Of a stretch of 64,000 nt of DNA, positions 24,633-31,458 are shown one piece after another. The notes beneath the pieces were generated by a model. It made no database searches. It was not told the DNA's origin and saw only the letters and a program-made list of their open reading frames with translations. Location of the stretch: positions 1 through 64,000 of the forward strand of contig CAYMAI010000009.1 in NCBI GenBank assembly GCA_964388445.1, written 5' to 3'. This DNA is from CAYMAI01 sp964388445 (GTDB taxonomy: Bacteria > 4484-113 > JAGGVC01). The first letter of the stretch is position 1; each line of letters starts with the position of its first letter. Made by a program: the position numbers and the translations under genes.

Positions 24633-25163
24633 TTATTCTTCCGGAATAAGCAGTCCGAGCGAGCCGTTCGCCCTGCGATAAAGCACGTTGAATTGGCCGC
24701 TTTGCTGGTCGGAATAGATATAAAAATCGTGGCCGGACAAGTCCATCTGCATTATCGCTTCTTCTGCCGCCATCGGTTTAAGCTTGAAGTGCTTCACGCG
24801 GGCGATTTTTTTCGAGTTGTCGGCATCTATCGGCGCCGGGACGAATTCTTCTTCTTCGGCTTGCCTGCTCTTGTCGATTATCCGGGTTTTGTAGCGCTTG
24901 AGCTGTTTTTCGGCCTTTGCGACCGCCAAATCGCACGCCTGCTGGACGCTTTCGCCATACTCCTCGCCGCGCACGAACTTTTTCGCAACGTCCACGGTGA
25001 CCTCGACGCGATAGTTCTTGCCGTCCTTGCGCGAGCGGTAGCGGTTAAGCTCCACCTTCGCGCCCTCGACCCGGTTGAAGTATCTGGAAAGCTTGCCGAC
25101 CTTCTCCTTCACGTAATCCGCGTCTTTATCGGAAACGCGGGAACCACTCAGGCTGACCTGCAT
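24633..25163 (-). CDS. hpf: Ribosome hibernation promoting factor, long form
   Basis: HPF binds idle 30S subunits and joins two 70S ribosomes into inactive dimers in stationary phase. The N-terminal domain (QVSLSGSRVSDKDADYVKEK, then RSRKDGKNYRVEVTVDV) is the S30AE fold. After a charged linker, residues about 115-176 form the dimerisation domain of the long HPF class: VKHFKLKPMAAEEAIMQMDL and GHDFYIYSDQQSGQFNVLYR. At 176 residues the length fits that class. AGGAGGT lies 5 nt before the ATG at 25163, better than the GTG six bases upstream. A TATAAT about 45 nt upstream provides the promoter. Confidence 0.94.
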   Translation of the reverse strand: MQVSLSGSRVSDKDADYVKEKVGKLSRYFNRVEGAKVELNRYRSRKDGKNYRVEVTVDVAKKFVRGEEYGESVQQACDLAVAKAEKQLKRYKTRIIDKSRQAEEEEFVPAPIDADNSKKIARVKHFKLKPMAAEEAIMQMDLSGHDFYIYSDQQSGQFNVLYRRANGSLGLLIPEE

Positions 25164-25208
25164 ACGCACCTCCTGAATGAACTAAAACTGACTACCTTTT
25201 CACTCATG

Positions 25209-25214
25209 ATTATA
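25209..25214 (-). promoter_or_regulatory. -10 of hpf
   Basis: TATAAT on the minus strand gives an about 40-nt leader with AGGAGGT. The -35 region is not consensus. Confidence 0.4.
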
Positions 25215-25258
25215 ACTCAATTTCGCCGATTGCGTTCGATGAACGGTTCGGGGGCGGG

Positions 25259-25264
25259 TATAAT
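25259..25264 (+). promoter_or_regulatory. -10 element before the short ORF ahead of asnS
   Basis: TATAAT ends 7 nt before a GTG that opens a 27-codon frame; asnS follows 160 bp farther on. Confidence 0.4.
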
Positions 25265-25271
25265 AGCGATT

Positions 25272-25355
25272 GTGACCGCAATGTCAACAACTTTCGCCGC
25301 TGAGCTGCGCGCTCCGGCATCGCTCGGCGGAATCGGCGAGAATTCGCGCATATAG
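25272..25355 (+). CDS. Possible 27-residue leader peptide before asnS
   Basis: A GTG 7 nt past a TATAAT opens a frame of 27 codons ending in TAG, 69 bp before the asnS ATG. The peptide (start MTAMSTTFAAEL, end GIGENSRI) shows no run of Asn codons, so it is not an obvious asparagine-sensing attenuator. It may just be the 5' end of the asnS transcript with a spurious ORF. Confidence 0.3.
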   Translation: MTAMSTTFAAELRAPASLGGIGENSRI

Positions 25356-25424
25356 GCGCGCCTTGTTTCAAAACGGCCCCGGCAGGCGGCGGCCGGTGTA
25401 TTATCCCTTTTTCAGGAGCGACCC

Positions 25425-26723
25425 ATGAAGGACCAATTTTGTTCGATAAAACGGCTTGGCGAGCGCGTCGGCGAAACCGTGCGCATCGCCGGCTGGGCGC
25501 GCAACGTGCGCGAAAGTAAAAAGTTGAAATTCGTCATCGTCCGCGACGGCAGCGGCGAAGTGCAGTGCGTGGTTTTCGAGCCGGACGTCTCGCCCGAGGT
25601 CTGGGCGGCGGCGGGGACGCTCACTCTCGAATCCAGTCTAATCGTAGAAGGCGAGGTGAAAGAACATCCGAAACAGCCCGGCGTTTTCGAAATCGCGGCG
25701 AAGTCTGTCGAAATCGTCGGGCTAGCGCCGGACTATCCGATAAGCAAAAAGGAACACGGCACGGAATTCCTGATGGACAACCGCCATCTTTGGGTGCGTT
25801 CGTCCCATCAGGTCGCCATATTGCGCATACGCGACGAGATAATCAAAGCGAGCCGGGATTTCTTTTACGAAAACGGTTTTTTCTGTTTCGATTCGCCGAT
25901 TTTCACGCCGAACGCTTGCGAAGGCACGACCACGCTTTTCGACGTGGACTATTTCGGCGACAAAGTGTATCTGTCCCAATCCGGCCAGCTTTATCAGGAA
26001 GCGGGAATAATGGCGCTCGGAAAAACGTTTTGTTTCGGGCCGACGTTCCGCGCGGAAAAATCGAAAACCCGCCGCCACCTGATGGAATTCTGGATGCTCG
26101 AAGCCGAGGCGGCGTTCTACGACTTCGAGGACAACTTGAAACTGCAGGAAGATTACGTCTGCTACGTCGTGCGGCGCGTGCTGGAGCGCAGGCGGGAAGA
26201 CGTGATTACGCTCGAACGCGACGTCGAAAAGCTAGAAGCCGTTAAGCCGCCGTTCCCTCGCATACGCTATTCGGAAACCGTTGACATTCTGCGGGGCCGC
26301 GGGTTCGATTTCAAGCACGGCGACGACTTCGGCTCTCCGGAGGAAACGGCGCTCGCGGAAGAGTTCGACCGCCCGTTCTTCATCACGCACTGGCCGGCGG
26401 AAATGAAGGCGTTCTACATGAAGGTTGACCCGGCGGACAGCGGCATCGTTCTCGCGAGCGACCTTATGGCGCCGGAGGGCTATGGCGAGATAATCGGCGG
26501 CAGCCAGCGCGAAGACAATCTCGATATCGTGCTCGAAAAAATCCGCCATCACGGGCTGCCGGAGGATTTCTTCGGCTGGTATCTCGACCTGCGAAAATAC
26601 GGCAGCGTGCCGCACAGCGGCTTCGGGCTCGGCATCGAGCGCACGGTGTGCTGGATATGCGGGCTTTCGCACATTCGCGAGTCCATCCCGTTCCCGAGAA
26701 TGCTGTATAGAAAAACGCCGTAG
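25425..26723 (+). CDS. asnS: Asparaginyl-tRNA synthetase
   Basis: AsnS charges tRNA-Asn. The 432-residue class II synthetase has an N-terminal OB-fold anticodon-binding domain (RIAGWARNVRESKKLKFVIV), motif 2 around FCFGPTFRAEKSKTRRHLME and motif 3 GFGLGIERTVCWICGL followed by HIRESIPFPRML. The Ser/Tyr-rich loop and GSQRE fit AsnS rather than AspS. AGGAG lies 7 nt before the ATG. A short ORF with its own -10 precedes the gene. The presence of AsnS suggests that the organism makes Asn-tRNA directly, though the transamidation route is not excluded. Downstream lies the repeat island. Confidence 0.93.
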   Translation: MKDQFCSIKRLGERVGETVRIAGWARNVRESKKLKFVIVRDGSGEVQCVVFEPDVSPEVWAAAGTLTLESSLIVEGEVKEHPKQPGVFEIAAKSVEIVGLAPDYPISKKEHGTEFLMDNRHLWVRSSHQVAILRIRDEIIKASRDFFYENGFFCFDSPIFTPNACEGTTTLFDVDYFGDKVYLSQSGQLYQEAGIMALGKTFCFGPTFRAEKSKTRRHLMEFWMLEAEAAFYDFEDNLKLQEDYVCYVVRRVLERRREDVITLERDVEKLEAVKPPFPRIRYSETVDILRGRGFDFKHGDDFGSPEETALAEEFDRPFFITHWPAEMKAFYMKVDPADSGIVLASDLMAPEGYGEIIGGSQREDNLDIVLEKIRHHGLPEDFFGWYLDLRKYGSVPHSGFGLGIERTVCWICGLSHIRESIPFPRMLYRKTP

Positions 26724-26750
26724 TAGCCGCCCCCTTGTCCGCCCGAAACG

Positions 26751-26774
26751 TAGGGGCGAGCCGTCGCTCGCCCG
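26751..26774. repeat. GTAGGGGC-type hairpin repeat, copy 1
   Basis: The 24-bp unit contains a perfect 8-bp stem (GGGCGAGC and GCTCGCCC) with loop CGTC. An identical copy lies at 27249-27272 and a related GTAGGGGC end on the other strand at 27381-27389. Confidence 0.7.
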
Positions 26775-26786
26775 AAAGAAAAATAA

Positions 26787-26812
26787 ACCACCGAGGCACA
26801 GAGCCACAGAGA
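26787..26812. repeat. CACAGAG-rich short repeat
   Basis: Two CACAGAG heptamers separated by CC lie in a phrase I associate with short intergenic repeats found in many unrelated bacterial genomes. The association is from memory and was not searched. Confidence 0.35.
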
Positions 26813-26856
26813 AGAAAAAAATTGCACTGCGGCTTACGCGCATGAATTACACGCAT

Positions 26857-26900
26857 GGAGTGAGCCACGCAAGTGGCTCCTTTCTTCGCGGCACGCAAGT
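26857..26900 (+). repeat. Hairpin repeat element, copy A
   Basis: This stretch contains two consecutive hairpins with 7-bp stems and identical GCAA tetraloops: GAGCCAC-GCAA-GTGGCTC at 26862-26879 and GCGGCAC-GCAA-GTGCCGC at 26888-26905. The first part is about 80% identical to the inverse complement of 27475-27518 over some 44 bp. Hairpin 1 is followed by CTTTCTT, so it may also end the asnS transcript. Confidence 0.65.
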
Positions 26901-26970
26901 GCCGCCTTAACTCGTCGAGACGAAAGTGCCGCGTAAAACCTATGCTGCACATTCGAAGAATTCTCTAATT

Positions 26971-27039
26971 GAGGTAGCGGCGGGGTTTACCCCCGCCGAA
27001 TATCGAAAACCGGAACGGGGTAAACCCGTTCCCTACCTC
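26971..27039. repeat. Nested palindrome (BIME-like)
   Basis: The 69-bp sequence is an inverted repeat whose outer arms begin GAGGTAG and whose inner arms share GGGTTTACCCC. Each arm is itself palindromic, so two small hairpins or one cruciform can form, as in bacterial interspersed mosaic elements. Confidence 0.6.
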
Positions 27040-27204
27040 TCGCGGGGACTAGAGGCGTCACGTTAACAAAAAGGACTGGCGGCGTCTCGCCGCCGTATAT
27101 CTCGCTTCCCGCCTCCGAAATTTTTCCTCGGCGGAGAAAACATGCTGAACCGGGCTTAAAAATCTGGGGCTATTTTTCCAAAAGGCGCGTCTCACGAACG
27201 TAGC

Positions 27205-27221
27205 GCAGGCTTCCAGCCTGC
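27205..27221. repeat. Short hairpin
   Basis: GCAGGC and GCCTGC form a 6-bp stem around a 5-nt loop. This is another unit of the same repeat island. Confidence 0.45.
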
Positions 27222-27248
27222 AATATGCAATTACAAAAATATCCGATG

Positions 27249-27272
27249 TAGGGGCGAGCCGTCGCTCGCCCG
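27249..27272. repeat. GTAGGGGC-type hairpin repeat, copy 2
   Basis: It is identical over 24 bp to 26751-26774, including the 8-bp stem and loop. Confidence 0.7.
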
Positions 27273-27474
27273 CTTTCGCGCATAACCGCAGCGCCAATCC
27301 CCGCAGCGAGCCTGTTCTGCGTCTGGCTGCGCAATCGAGGCGTTGCCTGCAGCAACCCTTCGAATTGGGCTGTCGCAGCCGGCCCCTACAAATCGAACGG
27401 CGCGGCGGACAACCCCTCGACCTCCGCGGCTTGCGACACCTAGCCATCGCCTCGAAATGCCTTAATGGATTGAG

Positions 27475-27518
27475 CTTCCGTGCAGCTAAAAAAGAAGCCA
27501 CTTCGGTGGCTTACTCCC
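27475..27518 (-). repeat. Hairpin repeat element, copy B (inverted)
   Basis: On the minus strand it matches copy A: AAGCCAC-CGAA-GTGGCTT, then CTTTTTT and GCTGCACGGAAG where A has GCGGCACGCAAG. On the plus strand the loop reads C(TTCG)G, a classic stable tetraloop. The T-run makes it a possible minus-strand terminator. Confidence 0.65.
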
Positions 27519-27542
27519 AAGAATCAAGATTTCCGTGGTGCT

Positions 27543-27571
27543 CCCCCCCCGCACCCCCCCGCTTCCCCCCC
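27543..27571 (-). other. Three C7-C8 tracts; potential G-quadruplex on the minus strand
   Basis: Runs of 8, 7 and 7 C are separated by GCA and GCTT within 29 bp. The minus strand thus has three long G-runs able to fold into a quadruplex. Such tracts can also slip in replication or be miscalled in sequencing. Confidence 0.55.
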
Positions 27572-27621
27572 GCTTGCATTTCCGGGCGAATCGTCCGATA
27601 ATTGGCTTGGAGGCGCCGGAA

Positions 27622-28176
27622 GTGTACGGCGGCCGGCCCGATATGTATAACGACGGACGCGAGCGGCTTACCGATCAAGACCTGCAGATGGTCAATTCGG
27701 TACTAATCGAAGGCGAGGAGTATCTCGACAGCCTGCATAACGACGGCGAGCGCACCTTCGTAATCGCCACGAACATGCGCGTCGCGAAGTGCTTCTGGGA
27801 CTACGATAGCGGCCTCCCCTCGCTAAAGGGAACGAAAAGCCTTCGCTACGGCGAAATTAAAGCCCCCGTTATCGCGCTCGACAAGGCGCGCGCCGCCTAC
27901 ATCGTCTCGATAGAATCGCCGTCCGGCGAATCGGTAGAGCTGATACGGATGCCGGAACATTTCAGCCAGGAGATAAAGCGGTTCGCTTCGATTATCTCGG
28001 AAGGCGTACAGGCGCTTAAGCGCGGCGGCCAAACTCACTACGAGCAATTCACGTACGTGGACTCGATTCTAGCGAATCTCGACACGGTTTTGAAACTCGC
28101 CCAGCTTCGCCAGCTCGGCGTGCTTTCGGAAGAGGAATATCAATTCGCCAAAAGCAAGATATTGCGCAGGCGCTGA
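27622..28176 (+). CDS. Bacterial PH-like (YokE-type) and SHOCT domain protein
   Basis: Residues about 20-125 of this 184-residue protein fit a bacterial PH-like domain of the YokE kind: LIEGEEYLDSLHNDGERTF, ATNMRVAKCFW, and an IKAPVIALDKARAAYIV strand pair. The last 30 residues, LAQLRQLGVLSEEEYQFAKS and a basic end, are a SHOCT motif, a short domain often involved in oligomerisation. Function is unknown. GGAGG at 27609-27613 is 8 nt before the GTG at 27622, my chosen start; an ATG 7 codons later is an alternative. It is convergent with the rubredoxin-like gene and follows the repeat island and C-tracts. Confidence 0.68.
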   Translation: MYGGRPDMYNDGRERLTDQDLQMVNSVLIEGEEYLDSLHNDGERTFVIATNMRVAKCFWDYDSGLPSLKGTKSLRYGEIKAPVIALDKARAAYIVSIESPSGESVELIRMPEHFSQEIKRFASIISEGVQALKRGGQTHYEQFTYVDSILANLDTVLKLAQLRQLGVLSEEEYQFAKSKILRRR

Positions 28177-28310
28177 GGAATTTAAGTTTGCCCTTCGATC
28201 GAGCGCCCTCCTCGGCGAAGCCGGCGCCGCTCCGCCGGAAAACAAGCGACATTACCGGCTGGCGCGCACGGGCAAAAAAAAGCGGGCTTGGAAATATCGC
28301 GCGGAAAGCG

Positions 28311-28327
28311 GAGGAGGTTTCCTCCTC
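28311..28327. terminator. Stem-loop between convergent genes
   Basis: GAGGAGG and CCTCCTC form a perfect 7-bp stem with a TTT loop between the PH/SHOCT gene and the rubredoxin-like gene. No T-run follows on either strand, so termination is only possible, not shown. Confidence 0.3.
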
Positions 28328-28363
28328 GAATCCTTCGTCCAATTCACTCGTTACCGTCTGCGG

Positions 28364-28510
28364 TCACTCGACTTCGGTTTCCCCGTCGGCGTGAAACGCC
28401 AGAAACGCCGTCGTGTTCGCGCTGCACACCGGACATGCATCCGGCGGGCCGTCGCCTTCGAACACGTAACCGCAAACGGCGCACACGAACTCTGCGCCTA
28501 GGCCTGTCAC
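28364..28510 (-). CDS. Small rubredoxin-like zinc-ribbon protein
   Basis: The 48-residue frame has two CxxC pairs: FVCAVCGYVFEGDGPPDACP followed by VCSANTTAF. This is the layout of the rubredoxin-like domain that forms the C-terminus of rubrerythrins, where four Cys bind one iron or zinc. A stand-alone protein of this size could be an electron carrier or zinc ribbon. Sequence beyond the second pair is short and acidic. A promoter with TTGCGC and TAAAAT 17 bp apart ends 7 nt before the GTG, so the mRNA should be leaderless. This strong promoter supports a real gene despite its size. Confidence 0.72.
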   Translation of the reverse strand: MTGLGAEFVCAVCGYVFEGDGPPDACPVCSANTTAFLAFHADGETEVE

Positions 28511-28517
28511 GGTTCAT

Positions 28518-28546
28518 ATTTTACACGATATTTACGAATCGCGCAA
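28518..28546 (-). promoter_or_regulatory. Promoter of the rubredoxin-like gene
   Basis: TTGCGC (28541-28546) and TAAAAT (28518-28523) on the minus strand are 17 bp apart. The GTG start is 7 nt downstream. Confidence 0.6.
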
Positions 28547-28671
28547 CATTTTTCAAATCACGCCGTCCGGAACTCAACTTCGGGCGGGCAATCCCGGCCG
28601 ATTTGTGATACCTTATCCACCCCGTTCGTTTTTCGAACGGCATTTTTCCATTTTTATCGCTGGAGGCTGTT

Positions 28672-30771
28672 TTGGCCGGAAAACTTAAAAAAGTCGATAC
28701 CGCCGACCTGTACGAAATCGAACAGATAGGCGGCCTTGATATTTCGCCGGACGGCAAGGGCGCGACATTCGCGGTCGCCGGCTGCGACGCGGGCAACAAA
28801 AAGCGGCGTCACATTTTCGTGGCGAAGGCGGGCGGAAAGCCCGCACAATTCACGCGCGGCGAGGTTTCCGACGGCGACCCGGCTTTTTCCAAAGACGGCA
28901 AGGAGTTATTTTTCATCAGCCGCCGCGGCGGCGACAAGCCGCAGCTTTGGGCGATGCCGGTTGACGGCGGCGAGCCGCGCAAAGTGACGTCGTTCGAGGG
29001 AAGCGTGACCGGCTTCGAACTCGCGCCGGACGGCAAGCACGCGGCGGTGACCGTCGTACCGCCCGACGCCGAAGCGAAAGAGCGCGAGAAAAAGAAGAAA
29101 CTCGGCGAAAAGGGCCAGGAAAATCCGGTGAAGCGCTATATCACGCGGCTTTTTTACAAGCTCGACGGCGCCGGATTTTTGCCGGAATCCAAAGGCGAAA
29201 TCCACTATGTTTCGCTCTCGACCGGCAAGGGGAAAATGCTGCTCGACGGAAAATACTCTATGGAAGGAATGACTTTCACGCCGGACGGCGCTCACATCGT
29301 ATTCGCCTCGAACCGCAGCGAAAACCCCGACCTCGAATGGCGTAAAACCGAGATTTGGAAAATCCGGACGGACGGCAGGGGCAAGCTTGCGAAGATCGAA
29401 ACTTTCGAAGGCGCGAAATTCGACCCCGCGGTTACGCCCGACGGAAAGCGGGTAGTATTCACCGGCGAAAAAGGTCTCGCCGGAATTTGGGGAGCGAAGG
29501 GCATTTTCCTTTGGAGCGCCGCGATCGGCGGCGGCGATTTGAAATGCTTGACGGGCGGCCTCGACCGCCCTCCGCTGAATATGTCGATAAACGACACGTT
29601 CGGCATCGGCGAAAGTTGCAAACCCGCGTTTTCGCCCGACGGCGAATGGGTGTATTTCTGCGTTTCAAGCGAAGGCTCGACGCACCTTTACCGCACCCGG
29701 ACGGACGGCGGCGGCGCGCCTGAACCTATTCTTACGGGCGACGGAGTGCTGCTCGGACTCAAAATCGATTTCGCAGGCGACACGGTTCATTATCTATGGG
29801 CGAGCGATTACGACTGCGGCAGCTATTACACCGCAAAGCTGTCGTCGCTTCCCGCGGCAGGCGCTTCGGGCAAGCGCAGATATATGCCGTCCGCTAAGTA
29901 TTTTTCGTCGCGCGACTTCGGCAAAGTGGAAAGCGTCAGGATTCCGGGAAAAGGCGGCGATATCCACGGCTGGATTCTTACTCCTCCCGGCTTCGACCCG
30001 AAGAAAAAATATCCGGCGATTCTTGAAGTTCACGGCGGCCCGAGGACGCAATACGCGCATGTTTTCATGCACGAGTTTCAATTTCTCGCGGCGGGCGGAT
30101 ACGTGGTGTTCTACTGCAATCCGCGCGGCGGTCAAGGTTACGGCGCAAAGCACGTCGGCGCGCTCGACGACAACTGGGGCGGGCCGGATTTCGACGACAT
30201 CATGTCGTTTACGGACGGCGTTTTGAAAAAATGCTCGTTCATTGACAAGGAGCGCACCGGAATAACCGGCGGAAGTTACGGCGGATACATGACTTGCTGG
30301 GCGGTCGGCCACACGGACAGATACAAGGCGGCGGTCACCCAGCGATGCGTTTCGAACTTCATCAGCTTCGTCGGCTCTAGCGATGTCGGGTTTCACTTCA
30401 TCGAAGATTTCAAAGGCAGAAATCCCTGGGACGCTTATGCGCACTACGCAAAATTAAGCCCGGTGTTCTACGCCAAAAACGTAAAAACTCCCACGCTTGT
30501 GATTCACAGCGAGAACGACCTGCGCTGCCCGATAGAGCAGGGCGAGCAGTTTTACGTCGCGCTCAAGCTGCAGGGCGTCGAAACCGAAATGGTCAGATTC
30601 CCGGAGGAAAGCCACGGGCTTTCGCGCGGAGGCCGCACGGACAGGCGCATCGAGCGGCTCAATCATATCCGCGGCTGGTTCGATAAGTATATGGCTTTGT
30701 CGAAGGCTAAATCGCCCGCGGAGAAGAAGAAAGGGAAATCCAAGCCGGCCGCGCGCAAGGGCGGAAAGTAA
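28672..30771 (+). CDS. S9-family serine peptidase (acylaminoacyl/prolyl oligopeptidase type)
   Basis: The 699-residue protein has an N-terminal beta-propeller (repeated DISPDGKG, AFSKDGKELFF, TFTPDGAHIVF, AFSPDGEWVYF blades) and a C-terminal alpha/beta-hydrolase domain. The nucleophile lies in GITGGSYGGYMTCW, the Asp in HSENDLRCPIEQ and the His in EESHGLSRGG. Such enzymes cleave short peptides or blocked N-termini. There is no signal peptide, so it should be cytoplasmic. The C-terminal 30 residues are very Lys-rich. The start is a TTG with GGAGG 5 nt upstream. It is a single gene 135 bp before infC. Confidence 0.93.
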   Translation: MAGKLKKVDTADLYEIEQIGGLDISPDGKGATFAVAGCDAGNKKRRHIFVAKAGGKPAQFTRGEVSDGDPAFSKDGKELFFISRRGGDKPQLWAMPVDGGEPRKVTSFEGSVTGFELAPDGKHAAVTVVPPDAEAKEREKKKKLGEKGQENPVKRYITRLFYKLDGAGFLPESKGEIHYVSLSTGKGKMLLDGKYSMEGMTFTPDGAHIVFASNRSENPDLEWRKTEIWKIRTDGRGKLAKIETFEGAKFDPAVTPDGKRVVFTGEKGLAGIWGAKGIFLWSAAIGGGDLKCLTGGLDRPPLNMSINDTFGIGESCKPAFSPDGEWVYFCVSSEGSTHLYRTRTDGGGAPEPILTGDGVLLGLKIDFAGDTVHYLWASDYDCGSYYTAKLSSLPAAGASGKRRYMPSAKYFSSRDFGKVESVRIPGKGGDIHGWILTPPGFDPKKKYPAILEVHGGPRTQYAHVFMHEFQFLAAGGYVVFYCNPRGGQGYGAKHVGALDDNWGGPDFDDIMSFTDGVLKKCSFIDKERTGITGGSYGGYMTCWAVGHTDRYKAAVTQRCVSNFISFVGSSDVGFHFIEDFKGRNPWDAYAHYAKLSPVFYAKNVKTPTLVIHSENDLRCPIEQGEQFYVALKLQGVETEMVRFPEESHGLSRGGRTDRRIERLNHIRGWFDKYMALSKAKSPAEKKKGKSKPAARKGGK

Positions 30772-30821
30772 ATGAGATTTCGTGAAACGGGCATTAAACG
30801 CTTGAAATCGAAAAGCCATGT

Positions 30822-30827
30822 TATAAT
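30822..30827 (+). promoter_or_regulatory. Upstream promoter (P1) of the infC cluster
   Basis: TATAAT with TG one base upstream (extended -10). TTGAAA lies only 14 bp upstream. A 24-codon ORF begins 4 nt past the -10. Confidence 0.45.
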
Positions 30828-30831
30828 CGGG

Positions 30832-30906
30832 ATGCCCGCCGAGGTCTTGACAGAAGCGGGTATTGTATTTAAAATCCCCGGCTCGATTGCCGTTTGGAGG
30901 GGTTAG
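30832..30906 (+). CDS. Short ORF in frame with and directly abutting infC
   Basis: The ATG at 30832 opens 24 codons that end in TAG at 30904-30906, immediately before the infC ATA, in the same frame. The infC Shine-Dalgarno GGAGG is inside its last codons (Trp-Arg-Gly). Translation here could couple to infC. The second promoter would bypass it, and it may have no function. Confidence 0.3.
   Translation: MPAEVLTEAGIVFKIPGSIAVWRG
30847..30875 (+). promoter_or_regulatory. Consensus promoter (P2) of the infC cluster
   Basis: TTGACA (30847-30852) and TAAAAT (30870-30875) are exactly 17 bp apart. Transcripts would start near 30882, leaving about 25 nt with GGAGG before infC. Confidence 0.65.
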
Positions 30907-31458
30907 ATAGCTAGGCAGAGGGTTAACCGTGAGATTCGCGCCCACGAGGTGCGAGTAATCTCTGACGACGGCGAACAATTGGGGGTTATGACCCTCAAAG
31001 ATGCTTTGATACTGGCGGAGGACCGTGAGCTCGACCTTGTAGAGGTCGCGCCGAACGTGGAGCCGCCCGTATGCAAGCTAATGGACTTTGGAAAGCTGAA
31101 GTACAAGCAGAAGAAGCGGCAGAAGGAATCGCACCGCACGCAGCAGCTCAAGGAAGTGACGGTCTCGCTGAAGATATCCAGCCACGACCTCGAAACCAAG
31201 GCTAACCAAATGCGGAAGTTCCTGCTTCAAGGGCATAAGGTAAAACTTAACGTCCACATGAGGGGCCGCGAAAAAGAGTACGCAGGCTCGCTTGGCATGG
31301 CGCAGATGGACAGGGTCGAGGAACTTCTGAAGGACGTCAGCCAAGTGGAAAGGAAGAGCGGAAATCTGGTCGGAAACAGGATTCATATGATTCTTGCGCC
31401 CGGCAAGACTGGAGAAATGAAGAATGCCAAAGATGAAGACACACAAGTCGACGCGTAA
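30907..31458 (+). CDS. infC: Translation initiation factor IF-3, probable ATA start
   Basis: IF3 binds the 30S subunit and rejects wrong start codons and initiator mismatches. The N-domain (VNREIRAHEVRVISDDG, then LVEVAPNVEPPVCKLMDFGK) and the C-domain (LKISSHDLETKANQMRKFL and VKLNVHMRGREKEYAG) are complete. The conserved VNREIRA lies before the first GTG at 30949, so translation must begin earlier. A TAG at 30904 closes the frame, and the only start-like codon after it is ATA at 30907, 6 nt past a GGAGG. E. coli infC starts with AUU, and IF3 represses its own mRNA through that codon; an ATA start fits the same logic. The last 35 bp overlap rpmI. Operon: infC-rpmI-rplT-pheS. Confidence 0.9.
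   Translation: MARQRVNREIRAHEVRVISDDGEQLGVMTLKDALILAEDRELDLVEVAPNVEPPVCKLMDFGKLKYKQKKRQKESHRTQQLKEVTVSLKISSHDLETKANQMRKFLLQGHKVKLNVHMRGREKEYAGSLGMAQMDRVEELLKDVSQVERKSGNLVGNRIHMILAPGKTGEMKNAKDEDTQVDA

Larger units (their letters stand above)
26724..27606. other. Gene-free repeat island between asnS and the PH/SHOCT gene
   Basis: These roughly 880 bp hold no protein frame that I would support. They hold at least seven short hairpin-forming repeats, bounded by inverted copies of one element (A and B) and ending in three long C-tracts. It is the only long non-coding stretch in the window. Confidence 0.75.

Noticed and set aside
25272..25355. An asparagine-codon attenuator for asnS
   Set aside because: The short ORF has only one Asn codon and no clear terminator/antiterminator pair follows.
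27058..27501. A 147-codon minus-strand frame in the repeat island
   Set aside because: It is built from hairpin repeats and rich in Arg, Cys and Pro; no domain and no Shine-Dalgarno.
26724..27606. A CRISPR array or tRNA cluster in the long non-coding island
   Set aside because: The repeats are not regularly spaced and no tRNA T-loop sequence was found.
30772..30906. An L20-binding RNA mimic or riboswitch in the infC leader
   Set aside because: The leader is short and holds two promoters and an ORF; no paired structure of the known kinds is visible.
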